Source: Spongospora subterranea f. sp. subterranea (lineage: Eukaryota; Endomyxa: Phytomyxea; Phytomyxea; Plasmodiophorida). From it: a stretch of 64,000 nucleotides of DNA. The notes below the pieces were generated by a model that was not told the origin of the DNA, made no database searches, and saw only the letters and a list, made by a program, of their open reading frames with translations. Positions 10,761 through 21,895 of this stretch are shown here, piece by piece (position 1 is the first letter of the stretch; each line of letters opens with the position of its first letter). The stretch spans positions 62,001-126,000 of the forward strand of contig JAUGWO010000226.1 of assembly GCA_049724395.1 (NCBI GenBank). The letters run 5' to 3'. The position numbers were made by a program, and so were the translations under genes.

Positions 10761-11984
10761 ATCGGTGTAGTCCTCGTCTTGGTGTTGTTGAAATGCTTTG
10801 GACCAGCGAGCAAATCAAAATAGTTATTTGGGGAGGTGAAATTGTGTGGCGAAGATTGCAAATTGAGTTGAAACCTACGAGCAAAATACCTTAAAAAGAT
10901 AGAATAGGACTAGAAACAACACTACAGAGAAGCTCAACATTTGGGGAACTCACAGTTGGAGAAGTGTCAAAATTGTAGATTTAACCAAGTGTGACTAGGA
11001 TGAGTAAGATTACCCATGCCAACATTCGCTTCTACCCATCCTGGTAGAGTAGAACTACGCTGCGACATTCACAAGAAGGTTGGCAGCGTTTGATGTGAAC
11101 GAGTCAAAGGACGATGGACTTGGTCGAACATATACGCATTTGGTTGTCGCATGGCGGCAATTCGACGATTGGAGAGTACTGACCTGGTTTGAATTGCAGT
11201 TCGGTTGTTGCTTTCGGTCGCGCTGAACTTTCGTTGATTTGGTCTCGGGAATCCGAATCTTTGTGTTGTTCTTATCAGTCGTGTTTCCTGACTTAGTTTA
11301 TCCTTGGATAAATCTAGAATTTCAGATATTTTCCAATTCTTTGTAGTATTTCTGCTTCTTTCTACCGTAAAATTCGGGACTTTGACTCCCCAGTATATAC
11401 ATCTTTTTGCAGGTGGGGGTATAGATCCCCCGAACATAGCTTCTCTCTCACTGGAAGACACACACCGAGATTGAAAAGCAGGGGATTTTTCAGTACAATC
11501 GATGGACGCCGAGCAGACAACAATGGGTCAAAAAATTGACAATCTGATTAGCGTTCGATTCGTCTGCGCAGAGATTCTCAATCTGCGGATACAAACATCT
11601 CTTGCAAAAACGAGAATGAACTAAGTATACACACATTTGCACCGAGGGAGTCCTATTCTATCTCTCTATATTATGAAGGTTGATTGCTCGGTCAGCGAGC
11701 ACTCCTCGCCGAGCTCATTTCGCCATCTCCGCCGCCATTCCCCACAGCAGTCCCCAGTGTCCGAGCGAGTGCCATGTGGAGGCCGTGCCAGGATGTGCCA
11801 CCCGACACTGGTCAGTGAACCTGTTCTCTGACTGTCCGCCAGTCAAATCGGGTCCGAGCCCACGAACTGTCACTCACTTTGACCGGGTCCTTTGTTGACA
11901 ACTGACGATAGCCGGGGACCAGATATCGCGACCCGTTAATGACCTAGGCCGAGATCGCTCGCACCGCTGTTTAATTATTGTTAA
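10761..11984. other. Gap with one ambiguous minus-strand open frame
   Basis: A 130-codon minus-strand frame spans 11069-11461 but begins at GTG. It is rich in Arg/Ser/Thr and matches nothing I know. The plus strand has plausible splice sites here (TTTTGCAG near 11411). Around 11410-11433 is a short palindrome GGGGGTATAGATCCCCC. I cannot support a gene. Confidence 0.3.
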
Positions 11985-14819
11985 ATGCTCGCCTACAATG
12001 AGGTGGTTCCCGCCTCCCGACAAAGCGATGTTTATTCCAGGAAGGTAATACCGAGGGATCAAGGATGGCGCACGCTAGTATCCAGTTTCGAGGCGTTCGC
12101 CGCTAACTCCTCAACGGGGTCGGTTCATGTCAATGGACACGATTTGATCAATTCATACACGTATCGAACGCGATGTTGATTTTTCTGAATTTGTCCAGCT
12201 GACAGCGATATGGCGTTAGGCTTGTTTATGATATGTGCATGCAAGGACATGATTATGCTCATTATCTGTATCATCGAGTAGACCCGTTAATATCTGGCTG
12301 GCTCACAAATGATGTGCTGCGTCGTCACCATTATGGGCCCATCTTTAGCGCGATTTAGCCTCGTTATCAACGAGTTCAATGCTGCCAGAAAATACCTATC
12401 GACCGTATTCAAATATCTGGTTGGGATCCGAACGCATCTCCGTCAAATCGTATGCACCTGACGCTAGCTCCCCTGCTTCAGGATAAATTCCATGTCGTTA
12501 GGGAATCGCTTCTCACCATATCTGGTCTCTGCTTGTCGTCATTTTATACCAGCGTCTTCAATGACATCGGTGGTGATGCGGTTGCTGCGTGTCTATCCGA
12601 ATCAGAGTTGTTTCGGAAGGGGATTCTCACCGAAAAGAGCGTACGCCGCTCAAATAACGTTCCGTTTTTGTCGAACATTGCGAATTTGCTGGTAGAGTTC
12701 GATCAGCGCGAAGCCTCGGTGAAACTCGTGTCAGAGCGGAGGGGTTTATTAACATTCGACGCGATAGGATTCGTCTATTTACGAGAGCCTTCTGGAGACG
12801 CCGTTATTATTGGCCGCTCAGAATCAGTATTCCCCACAATTTGTGAAAGATCTTCTTATTGGTGCTGGGACATTATCCTACCTGCAACGGGTGAATAGCA
12901 TATTGGGGCATTCGTCGTTCTTTTTAGCGAGAAATGTGACAGCGTGTGCGACTTCGTATTGATTACTGTTTGCTGATAGGTTTCCTTCATTCTTTCAGCG
13001 GAAAAGTCGTTTGCGTCCCAGTGGCTTCAACCTCGGACCATTGAGCGTCTTGACCAGTTTCTACAGAAGGTTCTGTTAGTGGATGTTTTTACTTTTGTTC
13101 TGGGCAACGAAGAAGGGTTCAAATTCATGCTAAATTCGCAGCAGCAGGATGGTTAGTTTCTTTTCAACCCACCAAATGTATCTGTCCGCCTTCCGTTTCC
13201 AAACTGTTGTTAGGCCTATCCATTGCCTATCAACTCTATCATCAGCATCCAACTTGTTTGGAGAATCTCGCTATGGTTTACCAAAACAATATAACGGAGA
13301 TGAAAAGACAAGTGCAGCCAAAGTCTCCAGATTATATTCCTCAATTAATCGAGCTTTACGCTACAGAAACGAGCATGATACGGTCTCTATTCCAGGATTC
13401 CATTAGGTATTTTGATCGAGCATATTCCTAGGGCTCCGGTTTGATTATTAATGTCAGGTTCCATCGTGCGCTTCATCATGGTCTCGAACAGGTTCTCGAT
13501 GTCTCCGCTGACAGTGCCCAACTTCTGTCTAAACATTTGGATAACATTTTATCCACTTCATGTATGGATCGTGCACTATTCGATTTTCGAATTTAATGCT
13601 CAGCACCCTACACAGCGTCGCCTGTTCGTGATGAGGACCTCAGTCCTGTCGTTGCCCTCATTTACTGCCTTCATCGGGAGAAGGAGGTTTTCGCGCTGCA
13701 TTATCGCCTTGCATTAGCAGTGCGTTTATTATCTCGGCGTTATCAAAGCGATTTCAGGTATGGCATTGCATTCTTTTTAAATGCGCCCATCATTTCCTTA
13801 TGGTGTAACGCAGTGATCGGCTAGTTGTCAGTAAACTTCAGAGGATATTTGGTTCTGGCTTTACCCACAAGATGGAAGTTATGATCTCCGATATATTCAA
13901 GGACGCCCCGCTTACGACCACGTCGTCTTCTATCGAATTCACTGCCAGAATATTAACTAATGGAGCTTGGCCTCCGTCCATCAACGCCGATAAAGCCCTG
14001 GTCATTCCTGCAAGCATTTTACCAGGTCTGACAGCGATCGAGCTGCAGTATTCTCGGATAACAACTGGCAGGCGTTTATCGTGGCTTCATTCGGCATCCA
14101 CTTGTACTCTTATCGGTACTGGTAATCCGGAATCGCTATTCAAAAAGTCTGACAGCAGTTTTAGGTCGTTGTTTTCAAGGGCAGCCTCAAATAGAGCTAT
14201 CCTCTCTACAAGCATTGATTCTGCTTTTGTTCAATACAAACGACGCAATTCTGATTTCTGATCTTCCTGGACTAACAGGAGCCTCTGTTCAGAGTATCAA
14301 GCGAGCTTTGCGGTTGATGTGCACAGGAAAATATCTGGTTGAAGCCACCGTGGCGTTTTCATCTCGTGATCGTTGAGGATATGTTTGTATAGATCATATC
14401 CAAAGATCCTGTTCAAGGGTATTCTTCTACCGATAAATTATCGGTTAACGAGAGGTTCGTGACGAATGAAAGGTCGATACGCATTCCTTTTTTCGTTGAT
14501 GCATCCACCAATGACCGAGATTTAACCAAATCCATTGCGGTTATCAAAGAGGTGGCATCTGTCCTAATTTTTTCCCTCGTCGATATTTACCATTCATCAG
14601 GATCGCAAGCATGTCGTTGAGGCATGTATTGTTCGAGTGGTCAAACATGCCAAGTCTATTGCCATTGGTGACCTTATCGACTCAGTTAACACAAAAATGG
14701 CAGCGTACCCTTACTCCGATGGGATATCGATCAAAGCCTTAGTTGAAGACTTGGTAATTAGAGAATACCTTTATCGTGATCGAAACAATCCTGAACTGTT
14801 TCACTACAACAATGAATAA
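11985..14819 (+). CDS. Cullin scaffold protein (CUL1- or CUL4-like)
   Basis: Scaffold of a cullin-RING ubiquitin ligase: the N-terminal repeats bind the substrate adaptor, the C-terminus binds RBX1 and is neddylated. Exon 1 (11985-12160) joins in phase to 12220: INSYT then LVYDMCMQGHDYAHYLYHRV, matching cullin repeat 1. Later blocks follow cullin order: DGLSIAYQLYHQHP, SAQLLSKHLDNILSTS, DEDLSPVVALIYCLHREKEV, FTHKMEVMISDIFKDAP, ARILTNGAWP, TTGRRLSW and SLQALILLLFN. The last exon has DRKHVVEACIVRVVKHAKS, where the Lys after RVV sits at the neddylation site, then IREYLYRDRNNPELFHYN. The RDxxNPxxFxY ending resembles CUL4 and plant or fungal CUL1, and LSIAYQLY also fits these. The stretch 12360-13130 has unresolved exon edges. 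The stop lies 5 bp from the stop of the convergent gene. Confidence 0.8.
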
Positions 14820-14824
14820 ATTAA

Positions 14825-15325
14825 TTATTGTCTCAGTCCGGAGCCAAAGTGTGAACTCGGAAATATTGACGAAGTCGTCGACGCGCATTTGAAGAGTTTC
14901 GGCAATGCCTCGTTCGGTGAAACTATTGATTGACGAAATAGTTTCTTCGGCGGGCCTGTGATTCTGCCCTCGCTCGATAACCGCTGCAACCGTTTTGATA
15001 TGTCGAACATTTGGAGTTCGGTTGTTCTCATTACTGACTTAAAAGCCGAACTTACTCTGAAATTTTCCGGATTTTTCGCCTTTTTCGTTGACAGTAATTT
15101 ACCAGGAAGCTGGTAAGGAGATCGAGTTGGATTGGCAGAAGCGACCCTAGGCTTCTTGGGCATCCAAACTCTGTCCTGGTCTTGGCCTCGGATCAGCCCC
15201 TGAAAGACGTCTCGAACATTTTTCGTCGTGTATCTGCCGCAAATGTATTCATCAACCGTTCTGCGAACGAACTCTGCCACGGTTTCATCTGCCTTGGTCC
15301 CAGATTGAGGCTGTGGTAAAAGCAT
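14825..15325 (-). CDS. Uncharacterised 166-aa protein
   Basis: I do not recognise this gene. It is a single open exon from ATG 15325 to a stop at 14825. The frame continues upstream only with non-ATG starts, so this ATG is preferred. The N-terminal third looks folded (ADETVAEFVRRTVDEYICG, KNVRDVFQGLIRGQDQDRVW). The rest is basic and Ser/Pro-rich, with a possible helix ELQMFDISKRLQRLSSEG. No signal peptide or membrane segment is seen. It lies between the cullin 3' end and the CDT1 3' end, in tandem with CDT1 (103 bp apart). Confidence 0.5.
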   Translation of the reverse strand: MLLPQPQSGTKADETVAEFVRRTVDEYICGRYTTKNVRDVFQGLIRGQDQDRVWMPKKPRVASANPTRSPYQLPGKLLSTKKAKNPENFRVSSAFKSVMRTTELQMFDISKRLQRLSSEGRITGPPKKLFRQSIVSPNEALPKLFKCASTTSSIFPSSHFGSGLRQ

Positions 15326-15428
15326 ATTGGATGGAAAACTGTTGCAGCAACAGAGAAAGTACAGCAAATGATCCAATTAGATTCCAGTCTGATTGACAGA
15401 TTAATTACAATCGATTTAAATCAACATA

Positions 15429-17849
15429 TTAAATTGGTGTTTCTGTATTTAGGGTGCGTTTCTGGATTTCTGACCGCAATTGCCTCCGGAGATCGCCGAG
15501 GTTCAATGTTGCGTCGACGCGAAATGCTTCCACTCGACCATCAACGACTTTTTGACAAAACTTCGGCAATAATTCAAGAAGTAGATTTGTTCGATTCAAA
15601 ATCGACGCTGAGAAGAAGAACATTCAAGCAATGATACAAAAGAAACCATCCGTCTCACCTTCTGAAACAAACCTGTCTTTGAGTTTGAACTTGAGTTGCG
15701 TTATTAACGCTGAAAAGAACATCGATGGGCGCCCCAGTGATGAAAATATCCCATGGACCAGCATCAACAAATCCGGAAGAGAATGGAGATCGCTATGATG
15801 CTCTTAGTGAAAAACATAAGCCACCCAAGAAATGCCTACAGAGAATTCTGAATATCCTTTCTGTTTCCATGCTGCTTGACCATCGCATTGTTAGCAGCCT
15901 CTCGTAATCTAATTTTCTGAATAAGAGAAATTGGGACATCTTTGAGACTGTCGGGGACATCAAGTTCATGGATGTTGCAATCCGGTAGTGCCTGATGAAG
16001 TTATAGCATCATTAATGGAAATAACTGCACGATATTGCCCCGCGTACTTTGGCCTGGTTTTCAACAACATCGCTCGCTTCACGAGCAGCGCTTCCTCCCT
16101 GCATAATGCAAAATGATCTCTTATACTTTCTGAACTTCAACCCACGACCTTACCCCGACAAGCCTAGCAAGTTCATAACTGGTAGCGCTCATCGCGGGAG
16201 CCGGCAACGTGCAACGAGGCACAGGGGGGCAGCGATCGATAGGAAAACCTGGATGCCACGACTTTGTTTTTGAAATTCCACATGCCTCAACGTCAGCCAG
16301 CAATTCAGGATGGGCAGACTGTGAGAGCGTTAACGGGAGTAATCTTCACCCACAAATGAGCACGAACTTTAATCCAAGACACATAAAACGCAAACAAGAA
16401 CTGCTTGAGGAGCTCTGAAAACAGATCCGCCCGTTCTTTATTGCGCTGGAACTGATTGATTCCTTCGATTCCGGGAAGTTCCACCAATGAGACGGCCAGA
16501 AAATTCTCTGGCATGCACACTGAGTGAAATGGATGTGTGTCTGTAATGCCCATACCATTCCTGCCAGATTCTCGATTTTTAACAACCTTGTTGTGCAGTG
16601 AGTATCCATTAGGAAAAAGATAGACGATTTGAGCCAACAACGATTTGGTAAACGTCATCTGGGTGATTCCTTGCACACCAGCTATTAATTCAGGAAACTA
16701 GACGAGCATAAGATACTGTAAACTGGCGTTCTGATGATTTGGGCCTTACGGTGACAGATTGACGATGTCGTGCCTTGTAGACACGCATTGTTGTCTCGAG
16801 GGCACTAAAGATCTTAACACCGAAACACAATGAACAATGAAGAATATACACGTTTACATAACATGCCTTCTCCAGGCTCATTAAGCGCGTCGGCAGCGGA
16901 AGCGAAGTGGAAACCAAACGTCTTGCTGTAATCCATACATCCTCTCCGCTCTGAGACAAAATGTAAATAGATGTACATTGAAAGAAAAACAAACAACATA
17001 CCTTTGCTGACGAAACTTTCTTTTCACAAAGTAAAGAATCATGTGTGGCAACGACTGAATCCGCCTTATCTGAAGGTTTTGGTTTGATGACTGAATTAAA
17101 ATCAGTCAGACGGCGCTGTGATTGACTTTCTTCGACTTTTTTGGATGCGGCAGCGTTCATCAGCGCTGCCGCTCTGGATGATCTAACTAACCGTCGTGGC
17201 AATGGATTTTCAAAAGTTTGGCTGACTTTGCTATCACATACAGGGCCCTGGTCGTCAACCTGTAGATCTGAACTGTAACTAACGTTGAACAAGAATGATC
17301 TAGGTCATACCAAAGCAGATGTAATTCCACCAGAATCTACAGATATAACTGCACTAGATGTCATACTACTGATGACAGGCTGGTTTCGCTGGGTTATATC
17401 AGGCGAGTCGGGGTTGGCGTGCCATTGTGCTCTTGCCAACAGAATATCGTCGACGTCATGGACATCCTCCATGGACGACGTTTTTCTACCTTTTGCTAAT
17501 CTGTCATCATAGCTCGGCTAGAGAAAAATACTCAGTATCTATACAGAGAAGTTGGATAAGTGAGTAAACTGAGGGTCAATACCATTTTCCGTTTGGAAAT
17601 TGCTTCGGTTTGTCGACATGATTGCGGTACGACAGGATTCGCTGCAGATGCAACAAGTCGGTGGCATTCTTCTGCTGGGACGTTGGCCACCGTTGTTGGT
17701 GAGCAGCTGGGTTCGTCCGGTCGCGTTGTTTTCGCATGTAGTGATTTCGAAACTGCCTGGCGAGGTTTTCGCTGTCTCGCCCCGAAGATGGTGGCCAGAT
17801 CGGGTCGAACAGCGGCACCGCCGCCAGTACCTCGACGCCTTCCGTCCAT
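15429..17849 (-). CDS. CDT1: DNA replication licensing factor CDT1
   Basis: Loads MCM2-7 at origins with ORC and CDC6; in animals it is inhibited by geminin and destroyed in S phase. Eleven exons keep phase and give 625 aa: 17849-17583, 17517-17311, 17259-17002, 16950-16867, 16812-16750, 16698-16381, 16318-16154, 16098-16048, 15991-15840, 15792-15659 and 15607-15429. Exon 3 contains QSQRRLTDFNSVIKPK, like the PIP-box degron of animal CDT1, but internal rather than N-terminal. The middle winged-helix (geminin-binding type) domain reads LPLPTRLMSLEK, IFSALETTMRVY, SVTFPELIAGVQGITQMTF and SLLAQIVYLFPNGY. The C-terminal MCM-binding winged helix reads SLIQKIRLREA, LPDLLMLVHGIFSSLGRPS and LLLELLPKFCQKVVDGRVEA. 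The intron after SLEK appears to be GC-AG (AAG|GCATGT). The neighbouring cullin may relate to its turnover. Confidence 0.9.
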
Positions 17850-18162
17850 TGACAAAGAGAACGTGCAGAGATTCCCCTGCGATACGATCGAACAGGGGTA
17901 GTCGGTTTCTTGGCGATCAAAGCCGCGTCTGCGAGCGTTTTTTTACAAATCAAGGTCAGAAGAGGGTTATTCCGTGATTTAAATAATGGGTCACGCCCCC
18001 AACAACCGCACTCACAGCATCACTGTATCACGGTGTACGCAGGTGACAGTGACACAAGCCTGCGCGACCCCAGATATGACTGTGCTACTGTGAGCGCGGC
18101 CTGGTGTTGGAGACAGCGAACTTCCTCCACTTATGAACTGCCGTTTTCCAGTGAATTCAAAA

Positions 18163-18990
18163 TGGTGAGAAATGTGACCCAGAAGTTGTTCTCTGTTTGG
18201 TTTACAATGGTGGTTTTCTGAGAAATGTGACCCAGAAGTTGTTCTCTGTTTGGTTTACAATGGTGGTTTTCTGAGAAATGTGACCCAGAAGTTGTTCTCT
18301 GTTTGGTTTACAATGGTGGTTTTCTGAGAAATGTGACCCAGAAGTTGTTCTCTGTTTGGTTTACAATGGTGGTTTTCTGAGAAATGTGACCCAGACGTTG
18401 TTCTCTGTTTTGTGTACAATGGTGGTTTTCTGAGAAATGTGACCCAGAAGTTGTTCTCTGTTTGGTTTACAATGGTGGTTTTCTGAGAAATGTGACCCAG
18501 AAGTTGTTCTCTGTTTTGTGTACAATGGTGGTTTTCTGAGAAATGTGACCCAGAAGTTGTTCTCTGTTTTGTGTACAATGGTGGTTTTCTGAGAAATGTG
18601 ACCCAGAAGTTGTTCTCTGTTTGGTTTACAATGGTGGTTTTCTGAGAAATGTGACCCAGAAGTTGTTCTCTGTTTGGTTTACAATGGTGGTTTTCTGAGA
18701 AATGTGACCCAGACGTTGTTCTCTGTTTTGTGTACAATGGTGGTTTTCTGAGAAATGTGACCCAGACGTTGTTCTCTGTTTTGTGTACAATGGTGGTTTT
18801 CTGAGAAATGTGACCCAGAAGTTGTTCTCTGTTTGGTTTACAATGGTGGGTTTCTGAGAAATGTGACCCAGAAGTTGTTCTCTGTTTTGTGTACAATGGT
18901 GGTTTTCTGAGAAATGTGACCCAGAAGTTGTTCTCTGTTTTGTGTACAATGGTGGTTTTCTGAGAAATGTGACCCAGAAGTTGTTCTCTG
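18163..18990. repeat. Minisatellite, 53-bp unit, about 15.6 copies
   Basis: Unit begins GAGAAATGTGACCCAGAAGT and includes TTGTTCTCTGTTTGGTTTAC. Two main variants alternate (CTGTTTGGTTTAC and CTGTTTTGTGTAC), and three copies, all of the second type, carry AGACG instead of AGAAG. The order is irregular (A A A A B A B B A A B B A B B), and the last copy is partial. It lies between the CDT1 5' end and the IFT81 3' end. Because 53 is not a multiple of three and the unit has no minus-strand stop, all three minus frames stay open; the long frame at 18255-19025 is a by-product. Confidence 0.97.
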
Positions 18991-19196
18991 ATTTTTACGG
19001 GGGCGTATTCAACATGTAAATTCAAGACTCAATTAGATCTTCTATCGTTTGATGTATAGAAAACTGTATTCATTGAAGGAACTAACGCTATTGCACAGAA
19101 GTGCAAAAAAATTGCTGGGGAACTGTCTATAGTGTCATCCACATCAATTTCCAGGAAAAACAGCGCCTTATTTGCATATAAAACTCTCACAATAGA

Positions 19197-21707
19197 TCAT
19201 ATTTTGAGGAAATTGTGCTCGCCTTGCTCTTCAGGATTTTTCTGCCATGTCTGCAATTTCATCTGCAGCAATTGTTTAAAAACCAGGAACGACTGTCGCT
19301 GAGCCACATTGGTGCCATGATCAGCCTGTGTATCATTCTCAGCATCTTTCATCGCCGGTATTGCTCAACAAACAAATTCACCTGCGATTCTTTCTGCGCT
19401 TTTCTCAGTGCTCTCGATTCCGTCTCTTTATCTCTGTTCATGTTCTCCAGCATGTTCTTATAGCTGCTGTATTTGCCCATCAGCGCATCCTGTGATCCCT
19501 CCTTTAACAGCTTTTTCTCGTGTTGTAGACGGGCGATCTTCCCCTCTTCTATCAGCAGCAGGTTATTCAGCAAATGGAATTGCGACTCCTCTCGCGAGAA
19601 TCCATTAGAGTTCTCATCCAGATCATACTCCAGTTTTGATCGTTCAGTGTCAAACCCGATCGCAACGCTATCCCAGATCCGTTTTTTCTCCATATATTGT
19701 CCCTCCACTTCCTCATATGTTGATCGGCGTAGTTTCAGCTCCTAACCACATTACCATTGAGCGATATTCCAATCCATGATCTAGACGAAGGACCTGAATC
19801 ATTGGTGCCAAATCATGTTTCTTGGATTTGATCTCATTCAATGTCTGATTGATAATCTGTGATACAACTTCAAGCGTGGCGCCCTTATCGACATCAATTC
19901 CACTTTTCGCGACCGACACTTGTTCAATTCGACCCTGAGTTTGTTCATATCCAGTGATTCCTATACCGCTCACCAAGTAAGCAGAAACGTCGAATCATAG
20001 ATCATATTGACACCTTTTTCCTGCTCCATTGTCTGTATCAGATCCGCCAGGTTATCATCCCTCGACCGTAATATCTCCTCCGTCCTCATCACCACCGCCA
20101 GCTCCGATCTGCTCTCTTGCAGCTCGTGCTTCAGCGCCTTGTAGGTCCCAGTCTTCGCCTGTAATTCGCCCATATACCTGAACACAGCGTCACGACTGAG
20201 CTCAACGTCATGCTGTATTGACCCGGTAGAGGTGATTGCCTTTTGATATCTGCCTGTGTTCTTGGCCTTCCGCCCTGAATCCCCAACTGTCCATCCAACT
20301 CGTGCATCTCCCTGTTCAATTCAGCAAGCTCGCTCTCCATCTCAGCGACCTGAACATCACCCTTAGTTGATCGTCATCTCTTTTACTCACAAAATCACCT
20401 GGGCTATATTCGCTTTCCGTTTGTTTTCAACAGCTCCAGCTTGATTCCGGAATATTCGCAGCTGATCATCGGTCTTCTTGTATATCCCTTCTTTAACCAA
20501 CGTCAATCTCTGGATATCTTGACGGATTTGAATCAACTCATTCTCTTTAGTTTTGACCTGTTCTTCGGTGATTCTATCCGACGACATCGTTTTTCGAAAC
20601 TCCCCAATCTTCTTTTGTTGTTCCTCAATCTCGTAATCTAACTTACTCTTGCGAGATTTCATGGCCATAACATCGTCTCGTAGCCGTTGGATAATTTGCG
20701 CTGGTGTCGATTGGTTCCCCGAAGCCTCACGTTCATGAACATCGCGCCACTTGCGATGAACTACATCGTATCGGGTCTGCGCTTCCTTCAACAACTGGGT
20801 CTGATCGGCGAAGCTACAGTAAGTCAGAAAAAATAATGCTCGACGAAGAATTCCACGTGGCATCATGACCTCTGCTGCAGCTGTAGCTGCTGTTCTTGAA
20901 GTCGTCGCAAACGCGTTGTCGCATCAAGAATCCCCTTGAAATCAAGATTCTGGAACTGAGCCTCGCTGTTGATTTTACTCTGTATACGGGTTATGCTCGA
21001 TTCCAGTTGTAGTTTCTCAGACTCCATTTGCTCGATGGCTTTTGTAAGAGCAGCCTTTGTTGGTGGTATTGCAGTGGAGGGCTCAACTCCCTCTTCGGCA
21101 GCGCGTATTTTGCTGACCTTGCGATGAATGCCAACAAACGCCTCTTGTAGGGCTCGTAGTTCGTTATTCAGTTTTTGCAATGGATCCGTTGGGTCGTTGG
21201 TAATGAACTGCTGAGGTATATCTAGCCGTCGAAGAAACCGGGCTAAATATGCTCGTGTCTAAGAGAACTAATTGGTTGTTGTTTCCCTTAAGATCGGATA
21301 GCTCGTTTTCCGCAACCAATACCTTGAATTCTGGCATAGACTGTGGTCGCAGCAACCAATATAGTAAGGAATGAATCGTCCTCCGGTCATCTAAAGGCAG
21401 TTTTGAAATAAATCCTTTATGGCAAACGAAATATTCTACCGTTATTTAGTTGGGTTTGGAATTGTTGTTTATCTTCAATAGCAGGTTTATAATTGAGCAC
21501 GGTGACGAAGTCAACAATCGCGTAGACGATCGCTTCCTTCGGCGTATGTTTAACATCGCGATTCTGGTTAGTATCCATCTCTCCAAGCACGTCAACCACA
21601 AGTTGAAGTAAATCTGCCGCATTCTTCTCGTCAAATGTGACCAAGGTCAGGGCCTTGGAAAATGGGGGTTTGTTCAGCTCATTGACGATGAGGCGGAACT
21701 CGTCCAT
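19197..21707 (-). CDS. IFT81: Intraflagellar transport protein IFT81
   Basis: IFT-B core subunit; with IFT74 it carries tubulin into growing cilia and flagella. ATG at 21707 opens the N-terminal calponin-homology domain (FRLIVNELNKPPFSKALTLV, FDEKNAADLLQLVVDVLGEM). The next exons hold LPLDDRRTIHSLLYWLLR and, after an in-phase intron, RAYLARFLRRLDIPQQF, the diagnostic IFT81 block. The rest is coiled coil: AQTRYDVVHRKWRDVHERE, MKSRKSKLDYEIEEQQKKI, then a C-terminal HGTNVAQRQSFLVFKQLLQM that matches the family's conserved end. Stop at 19197. It is normal in length. Next gene upstream on the same strand is the aldehyde dehydrogenase, 188 bp away. IFT81 is absent from lineages without flagella, so it marks a flagellate. 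Confidence 0.93.
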
Positions 21708-21895
21708 GACAGTTGATGAAAATCAGATTGGTGTTAACTGCTCCAAAACCTGCAAAATAATGCCAACTATCGTCACAGATTGGAACTGATGGGTCAACAT
21801 CAATCACAATCGCCCAGTAATATCCGGAATTCAAACAGTCCAACATAGTCCTAAACATCGTCTCAACATATTGCTCATTAACTGCATGGGGTTTA

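Noticed and set aside
18163-18990. CRISPR-like array
   Set aside because: Units are contiguous with no unique spacers and the genome is eukaryotic; it is a minisatellite. The 76-bp array is rejected for the same reason.
18255-19025. 256-codon minus-strand open frame
   Set aside because: It is a product of the 53-bp tandem array, which has no stop in that strand; no gene-like features.
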